Positions 1 to 12,150 of a stretch of 64,000 nt of DNA are shown one piece after another. Source of the DNA: Amyelois transitella. Taxonomy: Eukaryota > Arthropoda > Insecta > Lepidoptera > Pyralidae. The notes under the pieces were generated by a model. The model worked only from the letters and a program-made list of their open reading frames with translations, was not told the DNA's origin and made no database searches. Location of the stretch: NCBI RefSeq assembly GCF_032362555.1, contig NC_083516.1, positions 7,899,001-7,963,000 on the forward strand. The letters run 5' to 3'. Every line of letters starts with the position of its first letter. Position 1 is the first letter of the stretch. The translations under genes were made by a program, and so were the position numbers.

Positions 1-71
1 AAAGACTGATAGGCTAGAAGTGGAGTGGTGCTATTCATTCTTTTCTAATGGTGCCGGAAACCACACGGCAC
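1..71 (+). repeat. TATG-tailed ~270-bp repeat (family A), end of a copy
   Basis: This is the terminal part of the commonest repeat in the window. It ends in the imperfect hairpin gtgccggaaaccacacggcac. Confidence 0.75.
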
Positions 72-145
72 ATATTAAATTTTCGCGGGGATTTCGAAAA
101 AAATTCACCATATTTCACACCCAGCAGTTTGGGCTGTTGATGTGT

Positions 146-245
146 CAGTCAGTCAATATATATATTATATATATTTATCTATAGATAATCTATATATATA
201 TATATATAGATTATCTATAATATATATATATAGATTGATTGACAC
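146..245. repeat. AT-rich perfect palindrome (cruciform-capable)
   Basis: A perfect 40-bp palindrome lies at 180-219, built from TATAGATAATC, a (TA)n centre and GATTATCTATA. It sits inside a looser inverted repeat whose outer arms read gtcagtcaat on the left and attgattgac on the right. No gene overlaps it. It may be a decayed foldback element or expanded TA microsatellite. Confidence 0.8.
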
Positions 246-644
246 ATACACATCACATCTTTATCTCTTAAAAGTAGACAGAGCCAATGGTAACAATACT
301 CAAATGCCACGTTGTCATGACGAAAGTACAGTGATGTACACTAATTACCGCAAATAAATTGTATTCCCCGTTTATTATTTAGCAAGTATTTGTTTACTAC
401 ATACTTTATGCCTGCTTTTTGTACGCTTACATAACATAAATAATGTTATGTTATGTCTGATTGAGACATCACCGCATCGCATCTTATTGGCATTATGTTT
501 GTTATAATTGATGATTTTACTAGTATGATGTATCTTGAAGGCTTTACAAGTTTTACTGTCTTATTAAAAAATATATATTTATTTACCCTTTAATATTCTG
601 TAAGTAATAACACATTGGACATACCAATTATTAAAAACAAGTGA

Positions 645-982
645 CGGAAACATTACCCATCCATATTGGATCAAGATCACATTTCCAGTTGCCTGAATGT
701 GCAGGCTTCCTCCCAGACACAGTTAATACATACATTCCTATAGTCTCGCCAATATTCGTTTGCGGGGTAGACAGAGCCAATAGTCTTGCAAAGACTGAAA
801 GGCCACATTCAGCTGTATGGCTTAATAGTGGTATTGAGATCCAAATAGTGACAGGTGGCTAGCCTATCTACTATCGCCTTCAAACAGTATCCCAAAATTA
901 ACCTAGCCTTGAGTAGCCTTTTACGACATCCATGAGAAAGAGATGGAGTGGTCCTATTTCAAAGTGCCGGGAACCTCACGGC
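645..982 (+). repeat. SINE fragment followed by family A copy
   Basis: Bases 645-715 match the middle of the tRNA-derived SINE seen in fuller form at 10150-10525 (shared gttgcctgaatgtgcagg). Bases 731-982 are a near-complete plus-oriented family A copy: tgcggggtagacagagcc, then ccgggaacctcacggc at its end. Confidence 0.75.
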
Positions 983-1149
983 TAATAGTCTCAAAAGTAC
1001 TCAAAAACCACGTACTACTATATGGCTAAGTTAAGATCACTTAAAATTTATTATACCTAGTAATTTTACAGTTTGTCATAATTAATACACACTTATGTTA
1101 GTTGGATTTTTTCTTTATTTTTTTACTTTCAAATTTCGGTGGGATGTCT

Positions 1150-1250
1150 TACATAGATACGTACATAAAATCACGCCTCTTTCCCGGAGGGGTAGGCAGA
1201 GACTACCTCTTTCCACTTGCCACGATCTCTGCATACTTTCTTGTGGGATG
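1150..1250 (-). repeat. RTE-like LINE tail (family B), truncated
   Basis: Contains cctctttcccggaggggtag followed by ccacttgccacgatctctgc. This is the reverse complement of the coding LINE tail at 41000-41240, so the copy is antisense. Confidence 0.75.
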
Positions 1251-1443
1251 TCTTCTTCACAAGAATTACCAAGAATGAGAAGTAATCGTACCTACAACAG
1301 ACATACCATAATAATGACGATGCTGATGACTATAAATTCAACAGAAAAAAATCTTATAGGGTAATATATATAATAATATATACCTACTGATCTAGTAGCA
1401 AAAAAAACTTGTTTGTTTGTTTGTGAAAGTAAATTCATAAATA

Positions 1444-1515
1444 CAGTCCCGTCCATCCCTTGCGGGGTGGATAGAGCCAAGAGTCTCGAAAAGACTGAAA
1501 GGCTGTATGGCCTTA
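1444..1515 (+). repeat. Family A fragment
   Basis: A short internal piece with ccttgcggggtggatagagcc and the following aaaagactgaaaggc. Confidence 0.65.
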
Positions 1516-1574
1516 TGAACGTGAAAGTAAATAAATAAGTAAATATATTCGGGACAAATTACTCACATTGCATT

Positions 1575-1785
1575 AGCCTCGACGTAAGTTCGAAGCTTGT
1601 GTTACAAGATACTAACTCAACCATACTATATTTTATTATAAATACTTATATAGATAAACATCCAAGATCCAGGCCAATCAGAGATCAGCTCGTTTATCAT
1701 CATGCCCTGGGATCAGGGATTCGAACCCGGGACCTTCGGTTTCACAGACAAACGATTACAGCTTCGCCACAGAGGCCTTCATCAT
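1575..1785 (-). repeat. tRNA-derived SINE (family G)
   Basis: On the minus strand an RNA polymerase III B box, GGTTCGAATCC, lies at about 1718-1730. An A-box-like stretch, tgtggcgaagctgtaatcg, precedes it. The AT-rich remainder ends near gttagcctcgacgtaagttc. A second copy at 43757-43945 shares both head and body, which marks this as a mobile SINE and not a working tRNA. Confidence 0.7.
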
Positions 1786-1792
1786 ATATTGA

Positions 1793-2032
1793 ACCAGCTG
1801 TGCCCGCGACTTCGTCCGCGAATAGTTATTTTGGGCATCATTGAAACATTTTCCATTATTTCTTCGCTCCTAAAAGTTGCAGCGTGATGTTATAAAGCCT
1901 AAAGCCTTCCTCGATTAATGGTCTATTCAACACAAAAAGAATGTTTCAATTCGAATCAGTAGTTCCTGAGATTAGCGCGTTTAAACAAACAAACAAACAA
2001 ATTCTTCAGCTTTATAATATTAAGTATAGATG
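1793..2032 (+). repeat. Lepidopteran repeat with 'cccgcgacttcgtccgcg' core (family D)
   Basis: Starts ctgtgcccgcgacttcgtcc and ends in caaacaaacaaacaaattctt then tataatattaagtatagat. Four more copies occur at 17487, 31690, 40435 and 62395. I take it for the 3' end of a CR1/Jockey-type non-LTR element, by recollection of similar sequences only. Confidence 0.7.
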
Positions 2033-2256
2033 AATGGCCGTCGTCATAGAATGGCTTTTTTTTCTAAGCGATGATCAAGCAACCTGTCGCTATCTGAATC
2101 TGTGATCTGAATCTCAATTCCATCGCCATTTATAGCTTAAGTCAATGGTAGGCCCTCCAGCTGGACGTCGCTTGCTATTCTTCTCGAGACTATAAGATCT
2201 TTACACCCATAATACCTATAATGAAGATGTGATGTTTTCTTGGTAGAGTAGAAAAA

Positions 2257-2450
2257 TACATACATACATATAATCACGTCTATATCCCTTGCGGGGTAGG
2301 CAGAGCCAACAGTCTTGTATAGACTGATAGGCCGCGTTCAGCTATTTGGCTTTAAGATAGAATTGAGATTCAAATAGTGACAGGTTGCTAGCCCATCGCC
2401 TAAAAGAAGAATCCCAAGTTTATAAGCCTACCCCTTAGTCGCAAGAGTAG
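2257..2450 (+). repeat. Family A copy
   Basis: Begins in (ATAC)n, continues aatcacgtctatatcccttg and stops at ttagtcgc, lacking the terminal hairpin. From 2450 to 3220 I see no gene; 2985-3060 holds a short reverse copy of the 'gttcccagttgcaccctc' repeat also found near 16870 and 55550. Confidence 0.75.
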
Positions 2451-3217
2451 AAAAATACTTAATATTTTTATGAAGCAGGTTCCAGCCATAACCTCAGGAT
2501 GCGTTCATCACCAGAGTTATCAGACGAACGTCGACCTTCAAGAAATCTTTTCACACTCTCACAATGGGAGTGGCATTTGACCTATAGATTGACCCCGAAT
2601 ATAATGCACAGTCATTCAAAACTGATGCTCTATGCCTTTTGAATGGCCAATGTCAGACTCAACACCCAAAATGATAATGCGTTGATGTTTGCCATGACTT
2701 TAATCTTAGTGTTATCATTAATTTGTAATTCCTTTTTTATCTTGTATTAGATAATGCAAGTTTAGAATTAGTATTTTTTTTTTTCATTGATAGTAAAAAT
2801 TTTAGTGTGTTTTTATAATTCCTCTTTTCTTTCTTGTATTTAAAAAATAAAACATTCTTCAAATGTCACATGCGCATAGAATACGAAGTATATAGAGTAT
2901 CCAAGATAGTTTACTGTTTTTACTATAATTATGGAATTTTCATTGTACGGCTACTCTTTTTCCTTTTGGCGTCAGATTACATCCTCACGTAGCGGACCTA
3001 GCATTACGACGGAGGGTACAACTGGGAACACGCTTAAGATAAGAGAAAGACTGAGTGACGCAAACAGAAAAATCAGAAGAAAGAAAAACAAATAAATTTC
3101 TGATCAAAGGGTCAAATATTCATTTGTTTTTCTTTCTTTGGATAAATTTGTAATTAAAGTGATCAGAATAACAAAACGCCCATTTCATATGTAAGGACTT
3201 AATATTAACTTTAGTAT

Positions 3218-3358
3218 ATACATACATAAATTCACGCCTCTTTCCCGGAGGGGTAGGCAGAGACTACCTCTTTCCACTTGCCACGATCTCTGCATACTTC
3301 CTTCGCTTCATCCACATTCATAACTCTCTTCATGCAAGCTCGGCGGTTTCGGGTACAG
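3218..3358 (-). repeat. RTE-like LINE tail (family B)
   Basis: A well-preserved antisense copy from the (CATA)n end through caagctcggcggtttcgggt. It lies just beyond the 3' end of the cuticle gene. Confidence 0.8.
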
Positions 3359-3433
3359 CCTATATATATATTATTAATATAGCTAAATCATCAACCAAAA
3401 AACACAGAGTAAAAGTCATATCGTCTAAAACTT

Positions 3434-3439
3434 TTTATT
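3434..3439 (-). terminator. Poly(A) signal of the cuticle gene
   Basis: AATAAA on the minus strand, about 45 bases downstream of the cuticle gene stop codon. Confidence 0.7.
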
Positions 3440-3484
3440 GTATTTTCATTTGGCAGTGGTTTGTTCTAGGCTCTGGTCGTCAGT

Positions 3485-6400
3485 TTATCCGAGCACTTGA
3501 TGTGCCAGTCTTTTTGGCACGGATCGGACTCTTCTCTCTACCGGTGGGGGGTGATCTTCGATGTACTTTAGGCCACGAAGGATGGCTTCGGGAATCGGGG
3601 GAGCTACGGGAAGGAGGTTGCCCTGAAAGTAAAGAAAGTCAGTTAAATCAACTATCGATTTTAATTTATTTTTACAAAAAATCCTTATTTTCTTATTTTT
3701 CTAAAAGTATTCTTAATCAAATGACAGATGGAAATTGTAGCTAATTAATTTTAAAGAGTCGTAGGTAATATTGAGATCAGCACTCCAGTCTAGTAATAAT
3801 AACTTCAATCTAAAAAGTGTTAAAGCCAAATAGCTGAACGTGGCCTGTCAGTCTTGGCTCTGGCTACCGCGCAAGGGATATAGACGTGATTATATGTATG
3901 TATGTATGTAAAGTCAACCATACCACCATCGAAAAGGTTGATAAATACGTATATTTGGGGCAAGAGATAGTGACTGGGAAGAAAAACCAAGCGAACGAGA
4001 TCAACAGACGAGTGCGCCTGGCCTGGGCTGCCTATTCCAACCTCGAGTTTGCCTTTAAAATGAATCTCAAGGCCGAACAAAAGGGACGCATTTTCGACCA
4101 ATGTATCCTGCCAGTTCTCACCTATGGTGCTGAAACCTGGGTCTTCACCAAGGACATACTGCATAAATTAAGTGTGGCCCAGAGGGCACTGGAGAGAAAA
4201 CTGGTTGGGATCACGTTGCGGGACCGCAAAATAAACGAGTGGCTGAGGCACCAGAGCAAAGTCACTGACGTTATCAAACGCGTGGCTAGACTGAAGTGGG
4301 AATGGGCTGGTCATATGGCGCGCAAGACCGATACGTGGAGCAAACGGTTACTCGAGTCGAGTGGCGACCATGGGGTAAAAAACGTCCCCGAGGGAGACCC
4401 CAGATGCGCTGGGACGACGACATCAGACAGATAGCAGGGACAAGATGGATGCAAGTGGCACAGAGCCGCGATGAATGGCGTAGTTTGAAGGAGGCCTACA
4501 CCCAAGGGGTAAAGACGGGCTGAAGAGAGAGATGTATGTAAAAAGTGTTGGTGTAAAGTCTCACCTCTTGTTTATTTTTTTCTGAGCGAATGCGACAATA
4601 TAATTACAGTAGTAACTCCGCCCGCGTATAACTGAAAATCTAATTTCTTAATCGCTTCCGTGCAAATGCAGAGATATCAAATTTTAGCTGCCTATCCTTA
4701 GTAGAATCGGTCCTTCTTTTTCTGTCAGTTACTTAGATCATACAAGAGCTTGTTTATATTGATTGATTATACCTAAAAAGTGGTGGGAATATCCTTCTAA
4801 GGATAAATGTAGTGTAGATACATTCACAACTATACGATTCACTATTTTTGCCCCCTAGTAGAATATAATAGCAACAAAAAAGTTCACTTTTTCCTAAGAG
4901 TTGCAACATTCGATTCAAAAATTACTCAGGGGAAATCATTGTGCAGTTCCAACTGGCAAAAAATCTAGCTATCAATTGAAATAATGAAGTTTAGTAACAC
5001 GACACGTACTGGGATTTACTGAATTTTTGTAATTTTTGTTTTTAAAATTACAGAAAACATTGCTTCTATACTATAACTACATGGGTAAGACTGCAAAAAT
5101 ATATTTATATTCGTAAGACGGACTTTACCAAGACGTTGGTTTGATGACAAAGAAATAAAAATCCCTAAAAGAATGGAGACGTGACATTTATACCAGTATT
5201 GCAACTAACTGTCCTGGCTGTTTGCCATATAAACAATTTGTAAGTAATTTCTAGTTAAAAAAAATGTTAAGGGTGGACAACCCTTAACATTCAGACCTAC
5301 TCAATATGCTCACAAAATTTCATGAGAATCGGTCAAGCCGTTTCGGAGGAGTACCTACAAGAACGAACATTGCGACACGAGAATTTTATATAAATGTTGT
5401 ATCTATCTTACCGAAGGTTGGTATCCATCTTCGTTGGCGATGTAGGTCAGCTGAGCAGATGTACCATCAGGAGCCGTCCAGCTGGATTGACCCCTGACCT
5501 CTAAGGTCGGGTTTTCCTTGAAACATGAAAAAACCAATGAGTCATTGCCATTGCAAGTGATTATATTATTGAAGTGATATGTACTATTACTAGTAACAGT
5601 GTAAATTTCTGCGCAATAAAGATATTACAAACTAATAAACAAAACATTAAATTAGAAGTATTTTTATTGAAACAAAGGCTTCTTTTTGCTCTGTGGATGA
5701 ATCTCTTTTAAGCCTTACAGCAAATACAGATGAACTTAATGCTAAAATCAGTATTTATTGAATGGGAAACGGAAAATAATAAGGTGTCAAATAGAAATAG
5801 AGATTCAGGGCATTCACAATAACTGCAACCTGATGATCTGTCTCCCAGAGGTCTGGTTTTTAAACGCTAAGGAATGATTGAAATGCTGCAGTTGAGTTTG
5901 TTCTGCCATTTCTTCTAAACATGAGCTTTGGAAGCTATAGTTAGACTTAAGTTATATTGAAAAAAAAATAAGCGATACCCTGTATCCAATTATAATAATA
6001 AAGAAAGTAATGAATTTGTTTCTTTGACTTTGACTGGCTTTTACAAGATCTAAAACCAAGATCATACCAAGATCTTTTAGTTCTTGGTATGATCGCACAA
6101 AGAATCCAGTTTTTTTCATAACTCACTTTTTATCCAGCCTTCTAATGAGTTCCAATTTTAAAATTTCTTAAATTCTACTTACAGAGTTCGTGTTCTTCAA
6201 GACTCCCTCGGCTTGAGAAGAGATGCCGTTGGACGTCTCGTAAGAATACTGAAAGTTTCCTTCTGGGCTGATGTCGTATCCTGACCTGACCACTTCGGCA
6301 GCGGCCTCTGCCGTGCCCGTGACGTGGGACACGTCAGCGTGAGCAATGGCTAACGCCACTGCGAATATTATGAAAGATTTCTGGAAAAGAACTACATATT

Positions 6401-6753
6401 TAAACATACAAAAAAATCTAATTTAATTTTTTCAGAGACTTACAGATACCTACATTGTTATTCTTAGGGATAGGCTTATAAACTTGGGATTCTTCTATTA
6501 CGGGATAGGGTAGCAACCTGTCATTATTTGAATCTCAAATCCATCTTAAACCCATGCAGTTGAGCGTGACCTTTCAGTCTTTACGAACCTGTTGGCTCTG
6601 TCTTCTACGTAAGAGATAAAAACGTTATTATATTTATGTATATACACTTGTAAATTTTAAGACACTTTAAATATTACTTATCAAATAGGTACCTAAGTTA
6701 GATCCATAAATGCAAATGATTACTTAACTTAGTTAAAATAATATCCTTACCAT
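3485..6753 (-). CDS. RR-1 cuticular protein (larval cuticle protein type)
   Basis: Secreted chitin-binding structural protein of soft cuticle. Four exons read 6753-6751, 6380-6183, 5516-5412 and 3622-3485, all with GT/AG borders and phase 0, giving 147 residues. Exon 1 codes only the initiator Met; exon 2 begins KSFIIFAVALAIAHA, a signal peptide ending about residue 17. The Rebers-Riddiford R&R motif runs from GNFQYSYETSNGI through QSSWTAPDGTSAQLTYIANE to EDGYQPSGNLLP. The C-terminus is PIPEAILRGLKYIEDHPPP plus a basic tail. An upstream in-frame ATG at about 6407 lies inside intron 1 and would add MFKYVVLFQ, which spoils the signal peptide, so I reject it. The short first exon and length fit lepidopteran RR-1 genes. 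The family is normally hormone-timed at moults; nothing here shows the timing. Confidence 0.93.
3820..3912 (-). repeat. Family A fragment in cuticle intron
   Basis: Reads aagccaaatagctgaacgtg to atgtatgtatgtatgt in antisense direction and abuts the LINE relic that follows. Confidence 0.7.
3912..4523 (+). pseudogene. Non-LTR (RTE-type) reverse-transcriptase 3' relic
   Basis: The C-terminal part of an endonuclease/reverse-transcriptase polyprotein in an intron of the cuticle gene, opposite strand. Visible landmarks are VDKYVYLGQEI, EINRRVRLAWAAY, the thumb-like CILPVLTYGAETW, LKWEWAGHMAR, then RGRPQMRWDDDI and AGTRWMQVAQ. The frame changes once near 4365, so two overlapping frames (about 3912-4434 and 4296-4523) together cover one protein end. 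The palm with the catalytic YADD box is absent, so this is a 5'-truncated dead copy. The motifs resemble RTE-clade elements common in insects; the clade assignment is from memory of family motifs. Confidence 0.82.
5225..5398 (+). repeat. LINE 3'-end-like repeat (family E)
   Basis: Contains aatgttaagggtggacaacc and catgagaatcggtcaagccg. A second copy lies at 41455-41640. It ends immediately before exon 3 of the cuticle gene. Confidence 0.7.
6466..6648 (-). repeat. Family A copy in cuticle intron 1
   Basis: Antisense copy starting gggataggcttataaacttg, without the hairpin end. Confidence 0.75.
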
Positions 6754-6802
6754 TTTGACTCTGCGGCTAGTGACAATTTGTGCTCAGAATTTAATTGACC
6801 TT

Positions 6803-6811
6803 CCTTATATA
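6803..6811 (-). promoter_or_regulatory. TATA box of the cuticle gene
   Basis: TATATAAGG on the minus strand, about 50 bases upstream of the single-codon first exon at 6751-6753. This leaves room for a start about 30 bases downstream and a short 5' leader. A strong TATA box suits a highly expressed, tissue-specific cuticle gene. Confidence 0.75.
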
Positions 6812-9770
6812 CCACAGATTGAGAATTTAATGCAGGCTCCATTTTTTTCTGGACTCAACCGACCCGTCTTATAAACAACATAGAATGTGCAACATTTAGA
6901 TGTGCCAATGCATTGTTGTTACACGAGTTGTTTAAATAAATATATTTTTTAATTAATATTATAATTTGACAAATTTATTATTATAATTTGACATTAAAAT
7001 GACAAAATGATAATAATTAGACAGAGCCTATACCTATACGCTGCTTATTTAAAATACATGTACATAATTCCGACGCCTTCAAAGGTAGAATGAGTGTTAA
7101 CAGAAACTGTGCTTGAATACTTGAGACCTATGTATATTGTGAACATATTCAAGGAATAAATAAATGATTAAATGATATATGTACCTATTGGCCAGCGACT
7201 TTGAATGTATAAAATTTTTACCTGTCTCTTCGTATTCATATTTTGTTAATGATCCCCTTGTGTTCACCATTTTTTAATACCAGTGGTAAGTATAAGTACT
7301 CGCCTAAATTATTCAAGGCATCGTAATATAAAATTAAAGCTTTCCACAATATTATGAAATATGTTACTTCACCCACTTAAAATTAATGTCGGGTAATGCG
7401 TCCTTATAATAATTTATATTTTAACAAACATAAAGTACCTAATTTATAATTTTTAGCAATTGGTATGAACTTGCTGAATTACAAATATAATATAAAATAA
7501 CACCTAAATATTATAAACAGAGAATTTGATGACCTGCTATTTTTAAATAATTAAAACTTACAATTTACATAAATCATATCAATAATCATTCTACTATGCA
7601 AATTTCTTTACAATATTAAAAATACTTAACAAGATTGAGTAAAGTATTATGAAATCATGGCAGTGTTTATTTCAATATTAGCTTGAACGGTGTATGGCTA
7701 ATTATTTCTACATACATAAATAAATCATGCCTCTTTCCCGAAGAAGGTTTAGCAGAGACCAGCTAATCACATTTCCAATTCATCGACCCCTTTCAAATTT
7801 AAATTCAAGAATTTTTAAAATAAAATATTACATCTTTTTATTTTACAAAAAATATAGGCATCTCTTAAATGTTGTTCACTCTATATTCTTATTATTTATC
7901 AGCTCGCGATGTTATCTATCCTCTTAAATGTTTAGTGGCTTTTATTTTCTTTAAAATGTTACAATTGATTAATAAAAGAGCACTAGATTTCGGGTCAAAC
8001 TGGTTTTATTTACTTTTATATTTTATGTATGTGTGAAAAAGCTTAATATAAATTTATTTCCTTTCAAATCTTGATCTGAGTCGCAGAATAAAATAACAAA
8101 AATGTATAAATAAGTATCATAAATGTCTGTCTACAATTAAATGATATTCCATAATAGTGGCTCATCTAGTGAACTTTCCGGTCTTAATGCAAATTTTGTG
8201 GTTTACATATGAAAAAATTTAAACTATTGAAATGTAAGACAAAAGTAGTTAAAAGACTCTCCCTAAACATGCATCCTTCCTGTTATATTATTCATTAATA
8301 CGAAAGTTTGTAAGCATATTTGGATGTGTGTGTATGTATTTGTTTCTCTTTCACGCAAAAACAACTAAACGTTATTATGAAGTTTTATAAGAACTATACT
8401 ATTATGAAGTTTTATAAGAAAAACTGTATGACTAAAAAAATATTACCTACGGAAGTGAGTGCGCCATAACAGCGCCGCCGATTGCAAGAGAAATAAACTT
8501 ACATTTTATAATTAGATAGACAGGTGAGAATTAATATATTAACGCTAACATTACATCTTTACTACATACTTACTCCTTTTGCTTTATCCGCACACTAGCT
8601 AGAAATTTCAGGAAAAATGTATCCTATGTTTCTTTCCAATAAATATGCGAGATATCGGTCAGAAACCGGAACGGGCAGACAGGACTTGCGCATTTATAAA
8701 TATTTAAACAAGCTTTTCGTTAAGGTTTTGCCAGATCATTTCAATTCAATATGAAAGATGACCCGAAAATGACTATATTTTTCACCAATATGTTGATCTT
8801 AAAAAAATATAAAATTTGAGAAGTTTTATTTAATGTGCCATTATGTTTGTCTGATATGACATTTGTCTGAATTCAAACCTTGACCTATCAGATTAAATGC
8901 TGCATTTTAATAATCATTCAAATTGCCAAAGTAATTTTTTTAAGATTCAAAGAAGAATCTCTTTTATAATATTATGTCCAACACAGATAGTCTAATGCCT
9001 ATCACGGAATTCAGAACTTCAGCTAAGTGAACGATATTGGTGCAAAATTAATTGAGGTCTTTTTTCTAATTAAGATTTATTTACCAAAAAATATATGTCA
9101 CAAATTTAATTAATTCTAGTATTTGAAATTTGGTATAAGGAGATTACTCCTCCAAATCCAGAACGACTGGAAGGGGAAGGTTGCTACCCATGGTTTAAAA
9201 GAAAAATTCCAATTTTGGCAGCCGTTCCCTTGCCTTACTTTTAAAGTCGCTTTTTTATTAGCAACCAGACAAGCGTGGAAGCTTTAAACTAACTTATTCC
9301 AAAGCCAAAATGTGTCTTCGTGAAGTCAATGGATCACTCAAATCGGCAGTCTATATCGAGTGTCAACTAGTCTAACAGGTATGACGAGAATCGAGGAAAC
9401 TAACCAGACGGACATTAAAGAAATCAAAAGGATTCATTAAATTTTACGCTGATGAATATTATTGCTAACTGAATAATACGCCCATTTGAAAGCTTTATGC
9501 AAAAATAAACAATTTCATTCAAGTTATTAAATTTAGAGCCTCTAAATTTGTGCTTTGGCAGATATTAAATAAGACATTATACAGATAAAACGATGTGGTT
9601 AAGGTATTCGATTCCTGATCGCACTTTTTTCAAGTTACTTAGTTCGAATTCAACTGCGTCCATGATAGAATGGTTGGTGTAAGCCATTTATATATTTTTG
9701 TTACCTACAAAGATTTAAACTGAGAGAAATTTAAGTATTGAAACCATTCTAAAAGTAAGCTTAAGCCTCT
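6812..9770. other. Gene-free stretch upstream of the cuticle gene
   Basis: I see no coding exon here. A degraded antisense LINE tail lies at about 7710-7790. A fragment at 8290-8500 resembles lepidopteran LINE 3' ends (acgaaagtttgtaagcatat, ctctttcacgcaaaaacaac). The rest is unassigned AT-rich sequence. Confidence 0.55.
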
Positions 9771-9774
9771 CGTA

Positions 9775-9905
9775 GATACATACATATATATCGTCGCCTC
9801 TATATACCTTATGGGGTAAACAAAGCCGAGTTTTGAAAAGATTGAAAGTGTACGTTCAGCTGTATCGCTTAATAATAAGAAATAAAGATTTAACGACAAT
9901 GATCA
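9775..9905 (+). repeat. Family A copy, diverged
   Basis: Begins in (ACAT)n and carries ccttatggggtaaacaaagc, several changes from the usual form. Confidence 0.65.
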
Positions 9906-10149
9906 ATTATAATAAAGGATATATATTGAAAAATAATTTAAACAAATAATTTTATTGTTTGCTTTTGTATAATGCGGTCCAAATGAAAGTGATTCTTCTC
10001 AAGGTGACCTAGCGGCGTCTTCGTCATCTCCATAGTGGGTCGAACATTTATTGTTTCGAGATATTATTATATTCTAGCAAAACACATGTACCTAATATAG
10101 TTTCCGTTCACTATCTTGGTATTCGGAGATACATTAACATTATTACTTA

Positions 10150-10526
10150 TTTCATCTTCTTCCTCCTGGCTTTAGTCCCAGTTCCATCCTCATAATTCTG
10201 GAGAGGAGCCCGGGGCATGCTTTTGGCCATAGATCCTGAATTAGATGAGTCAGGTTTTAACACAAAGCGACCATCTGACTTCCGCAATCTTTTGTAGGTA
10301 AACCTAACGCGTACTGGATCGATCATAGTTACACATTCAGTTGCCTGAATGTGCAGGTTTCCTCACGATGTTTTCCCTCAACATAAGAGCATCGGTAAGT
10401 ATTCAAACTAATGTACATAATTTAAAAAAATTCGTAGTCGTATGTAACCGAGGATGGATTCGAACCTGTGCCTGCGTATCACGCATTTTAACCAGGCACC
10501 TTACCGATTCGACCAACGACGCTCTA
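10150..10526 (-). repeat. tRNA-derived SINE (family C), fullest copy
   Basis: Read on the minus strand, the head has an A box, tggtcgaatcggtaag, and a perfect B box, GGTTCGAATCC, about 35 bases later, as in tRNA genes. The body then runs to ggactaaagccaggaggaag. Shorter copies lie at 13838-14110, 17850-18020, 38150-38310, 59690-59890 and 63875-64000, and a fragment at 645-715. The tRNA-like head is absent from most of these, as expected of 5' truncation. Confidence 0.8.
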
Positions 10527-11779
10527 ATAATTACTTTTTTGATATCTCAGTAAAAATTCCATTGACACCCCAATTCCACAACTGACTAACTTGATTTTTA
10601 TAAGCGCTGAACACTTGGCAATCAAGTTAGTTGTCGTTTTGTTATAAAAATTCGCTGTAATAAAATCTCTCGCAAGACTGAATTCTAAACAATCACCTAA
10701 AGGAGAATCCCGATTTTTTATTCTCGTTAATACCTTATAATTTGCATGGTAAGAAAAAATATCTGGCATTCACTATGTTTCTTCTTCGCTACTAGACTTT
10801 CATAATAGAAAGCAAAGGATAATTTGTAACTAGCGAAAAGCCTGTTTTTAAAATTTCAAACAGAAACCAAAATCCGTCCACATCTTTTTGAGATAGGCGG
10901 ATATAGACAAAGAAAATAGGGGACTTTATATTTGTAATGATGACAATATATTATATTCAACGTTTCATTAAATTTTGTCTCGACCAAAATATTGGCCAGG
11001 ATTAAGGATACAACTTAGATTATTAACCGAATAATTCATAAAGTTATTAATACTATATATTATGGTCATATTTCACGCTGTCCGCCACTTGCACGGCTAA
11101 TATAAAATGTTGAGGTGCTTTATGTAGTTTCATAATATGATACTGAATTCAAGTCACTTATTTTTAGGTAACACAATGGTCGATTAAAATCTAAAAATAT
11201 ATATTGAAGTAGCACAGTATGAAAACTAGTTAATTATTAAGAAGCTGCTTTATAGATAGAAAATATATAAACGTCAAACGAGTACAGTTTTGGTCTAATT
11301 TCAGCAGTTTATTTTTGGTATAGTTATAAAACATAGTAATCTTAGAAAATTTGATTTAATGAAGGTTTTAAATAAACCTTCATTGCTTGTTTCACCATTT
11401 TACAGACTTAGGTAAAAAGTAAACTCTGCGAATATCCATCTTGAATGGTGATAATAAATTCATTGATATTACCAAACTGGCTTTTGAAAATAAATTCAAT
11501 AAGGCCGAGGTAACGAGACGGGTAGGCTGTATCATGCCCTTACTATAAAAATTTTACGATTTACGAACGCAGCTTCGTGGTACCAGTGAACTAGGTTGGT
11601 GTTTAGGGTAATACAGAACTAAAGGGAATCTATAGAGATTCTGTAAGAAGTTAAGAAAGGCCTATAAAGATATATAAGATGCTGATAAAGATCAAACATA
11701 CGAGCAGCGCATTTTTCCCATGATTCGGCGAGGATAATCTACCAACCTTCGGTAGAGCTATCTAAGGTGGTAGGAGGCC

Positions 11780-11895
11780 TCTTTCACTGAGAAGTGGCCA
11801 CTGGACAGACACCACTTACCACGATCCTTGCATACTTCTCTCCTTTCATCCACATTCATCAAGCTCGTCCGTTTGTCCTCTCGAACGGACCTTTC
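11780..11895 (-). repeat. RTE-like LINE tail, diverged
   Basis: cacttaccacgatccttgca and tttcatccacattcatcaag match the family B tail with many changes. From 10530 to 11780 I see only unassigned AT-rich sequence. Confidence 0.6.
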
Positions 11896-11961
11896 GCCCG
11901 CCGGACGTCACAGACATTATGGCAGGCTATGGAACTAATAATAATATTATTTATGATACCA

Positions 11962-12150
11962 TGGATAGGCTTATAAACTTGGGATTCTTCTTCAAGGCGA
12001 TGGGCTAGCAACCTGTCACTATTTGAATCTCAATTCTACGAGTATCATTAAGCCAAAAAGCTGAACGTGGCCATTTAGTCTTCAAGACTGTTGGCTCTGT
12101 CTACCCCGCATGGGATATAGACGTGACCATTTGTATGTATGTATATATGT
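11962..12150 (-). repeat. Family A copy
   Basis: Antisense copy from ggataggcttataaacttgg to a (GTAT)n end. Confidence 0.75.

Noticed and set aside
1700-1785. tRNA gene
   Set aside because: A and B boxes are present, but the acceptor arms do not pair and a second copy shares the long AT-rich body; it is a SINE.
6381-6407. Upstream in-frame ATG (MFKYVVLFQ) for the cuticle protein
   Set aside because: It reads through the intron's pyrimidine tract and acceptor. The single-codon exon at 6751-6753 with a TATA box gives a proper signal peptide.
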